This document shows, piece by piece, positions 16,197 to 25,769 of a DNA stretch of 64,000 bases. The notes below the pieces were generated by a model. That model was not told where the DNA came from. It made no database searches and was given only the letters and a program-made list of their open reading frames with translations. The stretch comes from Dactylococcopsis salina PCC 8305 (lineage in GTDB: Bacteria > Cyanobacteriota > Cyanobacteriia > Cyanobacteriales > Rubidibacteraceae), in assembly GCF_000317615.1 (NCBI RefSeq), contig NC_019780.1, forward strand, positions 1,261,840 through 1,325,839, given 5' to 3'. Each line of letters begins with the position of its first letter. The stretch's first letter is position 1. The position numbers and the translations under genes were made by a program.

Positions 16197-18137
16197 TTAA
16201 TAAGACAGATTCATAATTTCCACGGGTTCAATTGCTTCAGCAGGAGTAAAATCAAAGACACGAGAATAAAAATAAAACTCTCCATCTAGCGCCCGTTTGA
16301 TATTCTCAGCGCGACGAAAGCCGTGTTGTTCGCCTTCAAAGGGAACATACGCCACTGGTAAACCTTTTTCCTTAATCGCTTCTACCATTTTTTCGGCTTG
16401 GTTGGGAGGAACAACCTTATCCTCTAACCCCTGAAAGAAAATCACAGGACAAGATAACTGTTCTGTGTGATAAATGGGCGATCGAGCGTGATATAATTCT
16501 TGCTGTCGAGGATACTGTCCGACCAATCCATCTAAATACCGCGACTCAAACTTATGGGTTTCCTGCGCCAGCGCTTCTAAATCACTAACGCCATAATGAC
16601 TCGCCCCAGCTTGAAACGTATCCCGAAACGTCAGCGCAGCCAATGTCGTGTAACCACCAGCACTTCCCCCAGTAATCGCTAAACGGTTGCCATCGACTTT
16701 TCCCAGTTGGGCTAAATACTGCGCTACATTGACGCAATCATCAACATCAACAATGCCCCAATTATCCTTTAACCGTTGACGATATTCTCGCCCATAACCC
16801 GTGCTTCCGCCATAATTGACATCCACAAATCCAAAACCGCGACTCGTCCAATATTGAATCTTCAAATTAAATCGTGGACTGGTCGCAGCAGTGGGTCCGC
16901 CATGACTTTTAACCACTAAAGGGGGTAACTCTCCCTGTGGTGCGGTATAGTCCTTATTTTGGGGGGGATAGAACCAAGCATAAGCGGTTTTGTTTCCCGT
17001 TGTCGGAAACGCAATGGGTTCAGGAACAGATAAATAACCTGTGTCAATTTCTAAATCAGTTGCTTGTTTGAGAACCTCACTATTTGCGGTCGCTAAATTC
17101 ATTTTCACCACCGATGTCGGTTGTGTCGCTGAACCGCCAATGAAAACAATGTTTTCTCCTTGAGAGTGAACCGAACCTATATCGGTATAACTAACATCGA
17201 GAGTGGTTAAGGTTTTGGTTTTTGTGTCCAATGTCCCCAGATACCACTGTCCATTTTGGGTGTAGGTACAGACAATTTTTTCAGGGGAAACAAAGTCATA
17301 CAGAGACAACCCAAACACCCAATGAGGAGAACCAAATTCGGCTTCCATCTCACACAACGGTTCAATTTCCCCTTGAGAGGTAAGACGATATAAATTCCAC
17401 CAGTTGTTACGGTCAGAAACGAAATATAATTGTCCGTCTGGAGACCACAGGGGATGACAAACCGCTTCTGCTTTTCCCTCGGTTACGGCTTGAATATTGG
17501 TAACATTCCCCTCAGCATCAATATCACCGAGACAAAGTTGGGTATCATCCCAAGGCAGATTCGGATGATTCCACTGTACCCAAGCTAACTGTTTTCCATC
17601 GGGACTAACTCGCGGCGAAACATAAAAATCACAACCTGAAACGAGAGGAGTAATTTCTCCTGTGTTTAAGTCAATCCCCGCGATATAGTTTTGAGGTTCA
17701 GCATCAACGGGGTTTTCACTGTCTTCGCAGATACCAATGGCGCGGTTTCTTTGTTGATCTAACTGTAATTCAGCGTACGATCGATTCGTGGCTGCGGTGA
17801 GGGGTTCAGGATCATGATTCAGGGATTGTTTGTAGAGACGTTGATCCGCAAAATTGGAAAAATAAACGGTTTTATCTACGACTAAAAATGCGCCACCGCC
17901 GTATTCATGGACGCGAGTACGAACCTTATAAGGTTTTGGGGTAACATCTTCTACCTTTCCTTCAGGAGTCCGTCTCACTAAAACATAACGTCCACCTTCC
18001 GAAGGTCGTCCTTCTAACCAGTAAATATCTTGGTGGTCATAAACCACACCACCTAAACCGATGCTTTCGGAAACGATTAAATCTGAGGTGATGGGAGATT
18101 TCCAACTGCCAAAAGGGGTAATCTGTTGTTGCGCCAT
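16197..18137 (-). CDS. S9 family (prolyl oligopeptidase-like) serine peptidase
   Basis: A 646-residue S9C-type acylaminoacyl/dipeptidyl peptidase. The N-terminal ~380 residues are WD40-like beta-propeller repeats (VSPDGKQLAWVQWN, WSPDGQLYFVSDRN). The C-terminal alpha/beta-hydrolase domain shows LPPLVVKSHGGPTAA, the nucleophile elbow GGSAGGYTT with Ser492, GLEDKVVPP with Asp573 and GEQHGFRRAEN with His605, so the catalytic triad is complete. No signal peptide is visible, so it is probably cytoplasmic and trims peptides. It is monocistronic; about 250 bp with repeats separates it from the divergent asnS. Confidence 0.92.
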   Translation of the reverse strand: MAQQQITPFGSWKSPITSDLIVSESIGLGGVVYDHQDIYWLEGRPSEGGRYVLVRRTPEGKVEDVTPKPYKVRTRVHEYGGGAFLVVDKTVYFSNFADQRLYKQSLNHDPEPLTAATNRSYAELQLDQQRNRAIGICEDSENPVDAEPQNYIAGIDLNTGEITPLVSGCDFYVSPRVSPDGKQLAWVQWNHPNLPWDDTQLCLGDIDAEGNVTNIQAVTEGKAEAVCHPLWSPDGQLYFVSDRNNWWNLYRLTSQGEIEPLCEMEAEFGSPHWVFGLSLYDFVSPEKIVCTYTQNGQWYLGTLDTKTKTLTTLDVSYTDIGSVHSQGENIVFIGGSATQPTSVVKMNLATANSEVLKQATDLEIDTGYLSVPEPIAFPTTGNKTAYAWFYPPQNKDYTAPQGELPPLVVKSHGGPTAATSPRFNLKIQYWTSRGFGFVDVNYGGSTGYGREYRQRLKDNWGIVDVDDCVNVAQYLAQLGKVDGNRLAITGGSAGGYTTLAALTFRDTFQAGASHYGVSDLEALAQETHKFESRYLDGLVGQYPRQQELYHARSPIYHTEQLSCPVIFFQGLEDKVVPPNQAEKMVEAIKEKGLPVAYVPFEGEQHGFRRAENIKRALDGEFYFYSRVFDFTPAEAIEPVEIMNLSY

Positions 18138-18204
18138 TTTAATCTCGATGCTGTTTGTCTCTCCAACTATTATGACGTTTTCAGCGAAAACTGGTCATTG
18201 ATTC

Positions 18205-18421
18205 TAGGTTGGGTTTCGTCTTCTCCACCGAACCTTTTACAGTGACCAGTGACCAGTGATCAGTGATCAGTAAACAGTGAATAGTGAATAGTAAGCAATT
18301 AATTTGTAACAGATTGTGAGCTACTAAGTAACTGATTAGACCAAGCACAACTGGTAACTGGTAACTGGTCACTGGTCACTGATCACTGAAAGGTTGGGTT
18401 TCGTCTTCTCCACCCAACCTA
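18205..18421. repeat. Heptanucleotide STRRs framed by GGTTGGGT repeats
   Basis: Between two inward copies of the AGGTTGGGTTTCGTCTTC-type repeat lie runs of 7-bp units: GACCAGT/GATCAGT, then GTGAATA, and GTAACTG/GTCACTG on the other side. These are short tandemly repeated repetitive sequences (STRRs) typical of cyanobacteria. The two half-arrays are roughly inverted copies and could pair into a long stem. Confidence 0.8.
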
Positions 18422-18471
18422 CAGACTTTTTAGAATTAAAATTAAGACAAAAACAGAACCGAAAACAATTT

Positions 18472-19860
18472 ATGTCAAAACATCGCATTATCAACCTACT
18501 TCGCAACGGACAACCAGAAGAAGAAGTAACGATTCAAGGGTGGGTACGCACGAAACGAGAGTCGAAAAAGTTTGCTTTTATGGAAGTGAATGATGGCTCA
18601 TCTTTAGCTAATTTACAGGTGATTTTAGAACCAGAATTGGAAAACTATAAAATCATCCTTAGTCAAATTAATACGGGTGCTTCTGTAGAAGTTACGGGTA
18701 TCTTAGCAGAGTCTCCAGGAAAAGGACAGCGCATTGAGTTACACGCGACGGCGGTTACTGTCTATGGCGAAGCTGATCCAGAAACTTATCCTCTCCAGAA
18801 AAAGCGTCACTCTTTTGAGTTTCTTCGTACTCTTGGACATATTCGCACTCGCACCAATACGTTAGGTGCTGTGATGCGAATCCGCAATACTTGTGCTAAT
18901 GCGGTGCATCAGTTTTTCCAACAACAAGGGTTTTTGTGGGTTCATACTCCCATTATTACTACGAATGATTGTGAAGGGGCTGGAGAATTATTTAATGTTA
19001 CCCGTTTTAATTTGAAAGATGTTCCTAAAGAAAATGGGGAGGTGGATTATTCTCAAGACTTTTTTGGACGACAAGCCTATCTTACGGTTAGTGGACAATT
19101 AGAAGCGGAAGCAATGGCGTTAACGTTCGATCGCGTCTATACTTTTGGCCCAACATTTCGCGCAGAAAATTCTAATACGTCTCGCCATTTAGCTGAGTTT
19201 TGGATGATTGAACCCGAAATGGCATTTTGTGATCTACAAGGAGATATGGACTTAGCAGAAGCGTTCCTTAAACATATCTTTAAAGCGGTTTTAGATCAAT
19301 GTCCTGAAGATATGGAATTTTTCAACCAACGCATTGATGATTCTGTCTTAACAACTGCCAATAATATTATTAATCAGGAGTTTGAACGGATTACTTACAC
19401 CCGCGCGATCGAGTTGTTAGAAAACGCCCCGAAAACATTTGAATATTCAGTAGAATGGGGCATTGATTTACAATCTGAACACGAGCGTTATTTATGTGAA
19501 GAATACTTCCAAAAACCCGTCATTGTCACTGATTATCCCAGTGCAATCAAAGCCTTTTATATGCGTCTCAACGATGATGAAAAAACCGTCGGCGCAATGG
19601 ATGTTTTAGCCCCAAAAATTGGCGAAATTATTGGCGGTTCACAACGAGAAGAACGGTTCGATATTTTAGAAAAACGCATTAAAGAAGCTGGAATGACTCC
19701 AGAACAACTTTGGTGGTATCTTGATTTAAGACGTTATGGAACTGTTCCTCATGCGGGATTTGGGTTAGGCTTTGAACGGTTGATTCAGTTTATGACAGGA
19801 ATGGGAAATATTCGCGATGTGATTCCATTTCCGCGCACTCCAGAAAATGCTGAGTTTTAG
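18472..19860 (+). CDS. asnS: Asparaginyl-tRNA synthetase
   Basis: AsnS is a class IIb synthetase that charges tRNA-Asn. The 462-residue product has an N-terminal OB-fold anticodon-binding domain (about 14-110; [20 protein letters not shown]), motif 2 around [20 protein letters not shown], and motif 3 with [15 protein letters not shown]. The open frame extends upstream to 18394, but ATG at 18472 is chosen because the first 26 extra residues are translated from an intergenic GGTTGGGT repeat and the usual length is about 463. The 5' leader is therefore made of repeats, with no clear Shine-Dalgarno sequence. Confidence 0.96.
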   Translation: MSKHRIINLLRNGQPEEEVTIQGWVRTKRESKKFAFMEVNDGSSLANLQVILEPELENYKIILSQINTGASVEVTGILAESPGKGQRIELHATAVTVYGEADPETYPLQKKRHSFEFLRTLGHIRTRTNTLGAVMRIRNTCANAVHQFFQQQGFLWVHTPIITTNDCEGAGELFNVTRFNLKDVPKENGEVDYSQDFFGRQAYLTVSGQLEAEAMALTFDRVYTFGPTFRAENSNTSRHLAEFWMIEPEMAFCDLQGDMDLAEAFLKHIFKAVLDQCPEDMEFFNQRIDDSVLTTANNIINQEFERITYTRAIELLENAPKTFEYSVEWGIDLQSEHERYLCEEYFQKPVIVTDYPSAIKAFYMRLNDDEKTVGAMDVLAPKIGEIIGGSQREERFDILEKRIKEAGMTPEQLWWYLDLRRYGTVPHAGFGLGFERLIQFMTGMGNIRDVIPFPRTPENAEF

Positions 19861-19871
19861 TAATGACCAAA

Positions 19872-19938
19872 AGTAGGTTGGGTGGAGGGAAGCGAAACCC
19901 AACACAAATTATCAGCAATTAACTGAACCTGATATTAA
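19872..19938. repeat. GGTTGGGTGGAGGGAAGCG / TATCAGGTTCAG composite repeat
   Basis: The segment from GTAGGTTGGGTGGAGGG to AACTGAACCTGATATTAA is the inverse of the composite repeat at 15959-16026 and a further copy at 61633-61699, with the ATTATCAGCAATTAACTGAA linker matching. Confidence 0.75.
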
Positions 19939-20055
19939 TTAATGGGATGAGAAAGCCAACTTAAAAACAAGTTCGACAGCCTGTCTTTTGACGAGCTTAA
20001 AAAAGTTCTTTATTCTGCTCTTGATTCTTTAATGCTTTAATTTAAATCAAGACCC

Positions 20056-21180
20056 ATGAAAAAACTCAATTGCTGTTTACTCAGTGGCGGATTTTCTCTA
20101 CTCATTAGCACCCCAGTTTTATCTCAACCTCTGACTTCTCTCGCCAATATCAATTCTTCCTCATCCTCAATTGAGTTTACGCCTCTCCCCTTGCCGACTA
20201 CTGAGATCATCCTCACTCATACTGATGAAAATCGATCGGACAATCAATGGACTTCTGGACGACCAGACGGACACGCTCCCCTCGGTGTTATGGGTGATCA
20301 TGTTCATGGAAAAGGGGAATGGATGCTTTCCTATCGCTATATGTTCATGTCAATGGATGGGAATCGGGATGGAACAGATAACTTAGGCGTTGATGAGGTT
20401 TTAGCAGACTTTATGGTTTCTCCAGATGACATGACTATGGAAATGCACATGATTGGGGTCATGTACGCGCCTAGCAATGATCTGACTTTAATGGCGATGC
20501 TTCCTTTTGTTTCCAAAGAAATGGATCACATAACTCGGATGGGAAGCAGTTTCACCACTAATTCTGGAGGGCTAGGAGACATTAAATTATCAGGACTGTA
20601 TCAAATACTAGATCGAGATCGTCAAACCGTCCATCTTAATCTCGGATTCAGTGTTCCTACGGGTTCGATTGATGAACGTGACGACACCCCCGCAGGAAAT
20701 GATGTGATTCTTCCTTATCCGATGCAAATCGGTTCTGGAACGGTAGATTTACGTCCTGGTATCACTTATTTAGGTCAAACGGATCACTGGTCATGGGGAG
20801 CGCAAGCAAATACTGTGTTACGTCTAGGAGAGAACGATCGAGGCTATACTGTAGGAAATCGCTATCAATTGACCGCATGGACAGCGCGAAAACTCAATGA
20901 AAACTTCAGTCTTTCCCTGCGACTGGACGGGGAAACCTGGGAAGACTATGACGGCGCAGATAGTGCTTTAAATCCGATGGTTATTCCCACCGCCGATCCC
21001 GATTTACGCGGGGGAACTCGTTTGGATTTAGGATTAGGATTAAATGCTTATCTTCCAGAGGGGTTTCTTCCTGGTGGTCGTCTCGCCACAGAATTTGAGT
21101 TCCCAATTTATCAATCTTTAGATGGGCCGCAACTGGAAACAGATTGGCAATTAACGGTAGGCATTCAATCCGCATTTTAA
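20056..21180 (+). CDS. Outer-membrane beta-barrel protein, MetA phenol-pathway type
   Basis: A 374-residue secreted barrel resembling the 'MetA-pathway of phenol degradation' family (PF13557), often labelled transporter. It has a signal peptide ending near PVLSQP (about residue 24), then alternating hydrophobic strands to a C-terminal QSAF ending in Phe, as in outer-membrane barrels. The region 75-150 is rich in Met, His and Asp (GVMGDHVHGKGEW, DDMTMEMHMIGV), which could bind metal such as copper, but that is only a suggestion. The TAA stop codon overlaps the left end of a TAATACCATTTTGG repeat, and a 38-bp repeat array follows directly. Confidence 0.7.
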   Translation: MKKLNCCLLSGGFSLLISTPVLSQPLTSLANINSSSSSIEFTPLPLPTTEIILTHTDENRSDNQWTSGRPDGHAPLGVMGDHVHGKGEWMLSYRYMFMSMDGNRDGTDNLGVDEVLADFMVSPDDMTMEMHMIGVMYAPSNDLTLMAMLPFVSKEMDHITRMGSSFTTNSGGLGDIKLSGLYQILDRDRQTVHLNLGFSVPTGSIDERDDTPAGNDVILPYPMQIGSGTVDLRPGITYLGQTDHWSWGAQANTVLRLGENDRGYTVGNRYQLTAWTARKLNENFSLSLRLDGETWEDYDGADSALNPMVIPTADPDLRGGTRLDLGLGLNAYLPEGFLPGGRLATEFEFPIYQSLDGPQLETDWQLTVGIQSAF

Positions 21181-21208
21181 TACCATTTTGGAAAACTCTA
21201 GTCATATT

Positions 21209-22000
21209 AAAGCCCCCAAAATTGGGGGTTGGGGGCAAAAACGATTAAACCCCCCAGAATTGGGGGTTGGGGGCAAAAACGATTAAACCCCCCAGAATTG
21301 GGGGTTGGGGGCAAAAACGATTATAGCCCCCAAAATTGGGGGTTGGGGGCAAAAACAATTAAAGCCCCCAAAATTGGGGGTTGGGGGCAAAAACAATTAA
21401 AGCCCCCAAAATTGGGGGTTGGGGGCAAAAACAATTAAAGCCCCCAAAATTGGCAGGGCTGTTTCATTCTATTTTTTTGCTTGTTCCAGATGTTAGGAAT
21501 AACAGGGGTTTTACGGCTTTTTTCTTATGAATAAGTCAAAAAGTAAGAAAAAGCGTTCGATCGAACGTACCGTAAGAGGTTCAGGCGATCGCCTTCAATT
21601 TTGACCCCGAGAATGAAACAGCCCTGCCCAAAATTGGGGGTTGGGGGCAAAAACAATTATAGCCCCCAAAATTGGGGGTTGGGGGCAAAAACAATTATAG
21701 CCCCCAAAATTGGGGGTTGGGGGCAAAAACGATTATAGCCCCCAAAATTGGGGGTTGGGGGCAAAAACAATTATAGCCCCCAAAATTGGGGGTTGGGGGC
21801 AAAAACAATTATAGCCCCCAAAATTGGGGGTTGGGGGCAAAAACAATTAAACTCCCCAAAATTGGGGGTTGGGGGCAAAAACAATTATAGCCCCCAAAAT
21901 TGGGGGTTGGGGGCAAAAACAATTAAACTCCCCAAAATTGGGGGTTGGGGGCAAAAACAATTATAGCCCCCAAAATTGGGGGTTGGGGGCAAAAACAATT
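21209..22000. repeat. 38-bp palindromic tandem array (about 16 units)
   Basis: Units of AAAGCCCCCAAAATTGGGGG plus TTGGGGGCAAAAACAATT recur every 38 bp at 21209, 21247, 21285, 21323, 21361, 21399, 21437, then after the MITE at 21659, 21697, 21735 and on to 21963. Each unit has a CCCCCAA/TTGGGGG stem and a second G5 run. Units fall into types by ATTAAA/ATTATA and ACGATT/ACAATT variants that alternate, a sign of block duplication. Reading frames inside are compositional. Confidence 0.92.
21453..21627 (-). mobile_element. 175-bp MITE (copy 4, inverted)
   Basis: Same termini and exact length as copies 1-3 but opposite orientation, flanked by CCAAAATTG (21444-21452 and 21628-21636), the centre of one 38-bp unit's palindrome. 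Confidence 0.92.
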
Positions 22001-22030
22001 AGTGCAAGATAATTAGACCTAATTTAAGAT

Positions 22031-22054
22031 CAAAAGGAGCGCTCCTTTTTTGTT
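22031..22054 (+). terminator. Palindromic terminator-like hairpin
   Basis: AAAAGGAGCGCTCCTTTTTT is a self-complementary stem followed by T residues, 16 bp before the histidine kinase start. It may end transcription coming through the 38-bp array, or sequester the GGAG if included in the mRNA. Confidence 0.6.
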
Positions 22055-22069
22055 ATCTTAATTACTCTT

Positions 22070-23212
22070 ATGTCTTCCTTTCCTTATACTCAAGAAATTA
22101 ATTCAGAAGCCGACTTAAAACAGCGTCTTGCTGACTTAGAAAAAGAAAATCAAAACTTAAAAGAGCAACTTCAATCTGAACAAAAAAAAGAACAACAATT
22201 CCGTAAAATTTTCAACGCTTCTAACGATGCAATTTTCATCATTGATCCACAGCACGATCGAATCTTAGAAGCAAATCCCCAAACGGAAAAACTCTTAGGC
22301 TATTCCCGTGAAGAATTACTTAACTCCGTTTCTATTTCCAGCATTCATCCTGAAGAAATGCCACAACTAATGGCATTCACTCGTCAGATTTTAGCAGTCG
22401 GTAAAGGTTGGACAAACGAACTCACTTGTTTAACGAAATGTGGAAAAAAACGTCCTGCTGAAATTTCCGCAACCGTGATTAAATTTGAAAATCGTCTTTG
22501 TGTGGTTGCGTTAGTTCGAGATATTTCGGAACGCTTAAAAGCGCAAAAAGAAGCGATGCAAACGAAAGAAACCCTCGCCGAATTAGGGGAGTTATCCAGC
22601 ATGATTGTCCATGAAATTAAAAATCCTTTGACGACTGTTTTAATGGGATTAGAAGCTCTAAACAAGATTGAATTACCGCCAAGAGAAAAAACTCGTCTAG
22701 AATTAGCAAATGGAGAAGCGCAACGCTTACAATCGCTTTTAGAGGAAATCCGTTTGTATGCAAAACCGCAGGTTATTGATCAAAAAGAGATTGATCTAAA
22801 GGCTTTAATTCAAGAAGTCTTAGCAAACCAATTTACAGAACATCGGGTTGATTTTAATGCTAATTCCGAATCTGTACCCATATCAGGCGAACCAGATAAA
22901 CTAAAACAAATTCTGATTAATTTAATTACAAATGCCTTAGAAGCGGTTTCCAATCAAGACACAATTACTTGTAATTTACATCGTAAACAGGAGCAAGCGA
23001 TCGTACAAGTTCATAATTACGGCTCTCCCATTCCGCCAGATATTTTACCAAAACTAACCCAACCTTTTTTTACAACTAAATCTTCGGGAACTGGTTTAGG
23101 ATTGGCCATTGTTAAACGCATTGTTGAGTCTCATCAAGGAGAGTTAGCAATTAATTCTAATGCTGAAGACGGGACAACAATCACGCTTAAATTCCCAATG
23201 TCGGTAACATAA
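22070..23212 (+). CDS. PAS-domain sensor histidine kinase
   Basis: A 380-residue soluble histidine kinase. It opens with a coiled coil (about 12-45), then a PAS domain (about 45-158; IFNASNDAIFIIDPQHDRIL and LLGYSREELL), a HisKA domain with phospho-acceptor His181 in HEIKNPLTTV, and an ATPase domain with the N box INLITNALEAV and G box GTGLGLAIVKRI. No membrane segment is present, so the signal is sensed in the cytoplasm through the PAS domain; no cofactor ligand can be identified. No response regulator gene is adjacent, so this is an orphan kinase. A DNA-directed role for the palindrome just upstream is possible. Confidence 0.92.
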   Translation: MSSFPYTQEINSEADLKQRLADLEKENQNLKEQLQSEQKKEQQFRKIFNASNDAIFIIDPQHDRILEANPQTEKLLGYSREELLNSVSISSIHPEEMPQLMAFTRQILAVGKGWTNELTCLTKCGKKRPAEISATVIKFENRLCVVALVRDISERLKAQKEAMQTKETLAELGELSSMIVHEIKNPLTTVLMGLEALNKIELPPREKTRLELANGEAQRLQSLLEEIRLYAKPQVIDQKEIDLKALIQEVLANQFTEHRVDFNANSESVPISGEPDKLKQILINLITNALEAVSNQDTITCNLHRKQEQAIVQVHNYGSPIPPDILPKLTQPFFTTKSSGTGLGLAIVKRIVESHQGELAINSNAEDGTTITLKFPMSVT

Positions 23213-23289
23213 CGAAATATTAACTCAATATTGAAACTCTCTTAACTTAATTCGTGAAAATTCCTTTTAGGATCAATCTGATGAGAGAT

Positions 23290-23396
23290 TAATACCATTT
23301 TCAAAAAGTAGTGTTACAGTTGATCCCCCTTAACCCCCCTTATTAAGGGGGGAATGATGGGTTGGTATGTAGCACCAATTCTTCAAAATGGGATAA
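23290..23396. mobile_element. MITE of the AATACCATTTT family (copy 1)
   Basis: About 106 bp bounded by TAATACCATTTTCAAAAAG and the inverse-like CTTCAAAATGGGATAACTT, with a CCCCCCTTATTAAGGGGGG palindrome inside and the conserved TAGCACCAATTCTTC near the right end. A second copy lies at 52812-52945 and a half copy at 21180. Confidence 0.65.
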
Positions 23397-23442
23397 CTTC
23401 TATAAAAACTAAGTTGATTAGTTGGAGAACATAATTAAACTA

Positions 23443-25626
23443 ATGAAACGCCGTAATTTTTTACTCTTCTTCGGAGCGACTGCGGGAACGGTTGCTCTCG
23501 GTGGCATCCCCACAAAAGGAAAACCTTTTCAGTCTTCCGCCATGGCGCAAACGATGCCGAATCGGACTTTTCCCTCGGTGCGTGTCCCCCTCCCCCTAGA
23601 GATCGATCGCCTTTCTCCGACGGAGCAAAAACAATTTTACAGCAATTATGAGGTCGTTGATGATTTAATCCTTCCCGATGGCTTTACTTATGATTTAATT
23701 GCAGCTTGGGGGGATAAAGTAGGAGATCAACGCTTTGGTTACAATAACGATTATGTTTCTTTTGTCGAAACTGCTCCCGATGAAGGTTTCCTCACCGTTA
23801 ACTTCGAGTATATCAGTGGTAGAACTTGGATGGAAAACTACGAGGAAGTCGTTGGGAAGTCTCTTCCGTTTGCGGAAGTGAAAGCAGTGGCGGCAAAAAA
23901 TGACGGTAAAATTGACGCTTTTACTCTCCCAGACAATAACCCTCTGAAAAATCAAATTCAGGAGATTTCTAAAGAAGGGTTGATTGATCAAGGAATTGGA
24001 GTGATTTCTGTGCGGCGAAATCCGAGCGGTCAGTGGGAAAGAACCTATTCTAATGCCGATCGACGCATTACAGGGATTTCAGGGCTAGAAGATGACCGCG
24101 CTCTTTATGCTACAGGACCGGCAACAGCAGTTTACAATAAGCGTAATAAGATGGGTTACGAGGATAATCTCGGTAATCGCATTGTGGGAACATTTCAGAA
24201 TTGCGCTGGCGGTACAACTCCTTGGGGAACGGTTTTATCGGCGGAAGAAAACTATCAAGCACAGGTGTTTGAGCCAGTGATGGCGGATGGATCATCTTTT
24301 CATCCCAATAATACGCCCTTTGTTCTCACTGATAGCACGGTCGATGGCAGAGCTAATGTTTTCGGTTTAGCAGGAAATAAGTACGGTTGGATGGTAGAAG
24401 TCGATCCCGCGAATCCTAATGATTATGGGAAGAAGCATACTTGGTTAGGACGCTTTCGTCACGAAGCGGTTGCGCCAAGAGTCGTGGCTAATAAAAGATT
24501 AGCGTTTTATTCGGGTTGCGATCGACGCGGGGGACATCTTTATAAGTTTGTGTCTCAAGATCGAGTTAAAAGCATCGCCGACAAAAAAAACTCTCGTCTC
24601 TTAGAAGAGGGAATGCTCTACGGGGCGAAGTTTAATCCTGATGGTAGCGGGGAATGGGTCGCTCTTACTCCCGATACCCCCATTGATCCGATTCGTCCGA
24701 GTACGGTATTCGGTAATAAGGTCATTCTTCCGCACCCCGATCGCACCCGAGGCGGTGTGATAGAAATTACTGATGATCAAGAGTTAGAGGCGTTTCAGTC
24801 TAAATTCAAAACCCTCGGCGATCTCTACATGGGAACTCCCGAAGAAAAGCAGGGAGCGATCTTAATTGATGCACACTTCGGCGCCAACGCAGCTGGGATT
24901 AGTAGCACGGCTCGCCCTGAAGACACCGATGTTGCTCAAGATGGAACGCTCTACATTGCCTTTACTTCTGGTTCTCCTGGGGGAGATGGCGGTCCCGATA
25001 AACAAGTGTTCGTCGGTCCGAATGGAGAGGCTTATGAGTTCGGTTGGATTATGAAATTACAAGAGGATCAGAACGAACCTGATGCCATGAGTTTCCGTTG
25101 GGATATGCTGGCGTTGGGAGGCGAACCCGCCACAGGCGGCTTAGGCTTTGCGAACCCAGATAACCTCGATATTGATGCCGATGGCGACATCTGGATGGTA
25201 ACGGATATCTCCACCAGTAAACATAACCTCGCCGTTCCCGATCGAGACGGGGTAAGTCAATCTGTCTTAAGAGGGATTTTTGGTAATAACTCCGCTTGGT
25301 ATATCCCCACCTCTGGGGAAAATGCAGGTACCGCCTACCCCTTTGTGGTCGGACCGATGGAATGCGAAATTTGTGGCATCTGGATCACTCGCGACCAGAA
25401 AACAATGTTTTTAGCGCCACAGCACGTGGGAGCAGCCAATGGGAAACGCCAAAATCTGGCAAGCGAAACTCGCACGTTTGCCATGAAAACAACCGATGGA
25501 CAGTTATTTACGCAGCAACGCCAAGTCCCTCTCGGTTCCAATTGGCCCGAACTCGGTCCCAATGACCCTCCCCGTCCAGGCTTAGTTGCGGTGCGAAGAG
25601 AAGATGGTCGTCCAATTAAAAGTTAG
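23443..25626 (+). CDS. PhoX-family (DUF839) secreted phosphatase-like protein
   Basis: A 727-residue DUF839/PhoX-family protein. PhoX enzymes are Ca/Fe-dependent alkaline phosphatases exported by Tat; this sequence begins MKRRNFLLFFGATAGTVALG, with twin arginines and a hydrophobic core, so Tat export is likely. Conserved stretches include GTFQNCAGGTTPWGTVLSAEE, LGRFRHEAVAP, YSGCDRRGGHLYKFV and MECEICGIWITRDQKTMFL. An upstream TTG (23422) would add seven residues ahead of the signal peptide; the ATG at 23443 is preferred. Phosphate release from organic esters is the likely role, but phosphatase activity is family-based inference and no Pho box was identified. Confidence 0.82.
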   Translation: MKRRNFLLFFGATAGTVALGGIPTKGKPFQSSAMAQTMPNRTFPSVRVPLPLEIDRLSPTEQKQFYSNYEVVDDLILPDGFTYDLIAAWGDKVGDQRFGYNNDYVSFVETAPDEGFLTVNFEYISGRTWMENYEEVVGKSLPFAEVKAVAAKNDGKIDAFTLPDNNPLKNQIQEISKEGLIDQGIGVISVRRNPSGQWERTYSNADRRITGISGLEDDRALYATGPATAVYNKRNKMGYEDNLGNRIVGTFQNCAGGTTPWGTVLSAEENYQAQVFEPVMADGSSFHPNNTPFVLTDSTVDGRANVFGLAGNKYGWMVEVDPANPNDYGKKHTWLGRFRHEAVAPRVVANKRLAFYSGCDRRGGHLYKFVSQDRVKSIADKKNSRLLEEGMLYGAKFNPDGSGEWVALTPDTPIDPIRPSTVFGNKVILPHPDRTRGGVIEITDDQELEAFQSKFKTLGDLYMGTPEEKQGAILIDAHFGANAAGISSTARPEDTDVAQDGTLYIAFTSGSPGGDGGPDKQVFVGPNGEAYEFGWIMKLQEDQNEPDAMSFRWDMLALGGEPATGGLGFANPDNLDIDADGDIWMVTDISTSKHNLAVPDRDGVSQSVLRGIFGNNSAWYIPTSGENAGTAYPFVVGPMECEICGIWITRDQKTMFLAPQHVGAANGKRQNLASETRTFAMKTTDGQLFTQQRQVPLGSNWPELGPNDPPRPGLVAVRREDGRPIKS

Positions 25627-25723
25627 AACTAACCATCTGCGCGATCGCACTATACAATCATAGATGTGAGAGAAAAGAAGCGCTAACTTCTCCTCCACCT
25701 CTTCTAATTTTCCTTTTGTGTGT

Positions 25724-25760
25724 GATTCCCTACTTGATTTGAGTGGGGAATTTCTTTTTG
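25724..25760. terminator. Bidirectional terminator between convergent genes
   Basis: Arms ATTCCC and GGGAAT (with CTT/GAG extending the stem) enclose a short loop and are followed by TTTCTTTTT. It lies between the convergent PhoX-like and AbrB-family genes. Confidence 0.6.
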
Positions 25761-25769
25761 TGAGTCAGT

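Noticed and set aside
21229-21966. ORFs of 69-72 residues in the 38-bp array
   Set aside because: Low-complexity translation of the repeat units, interrupted by the MITE, with no start signal.
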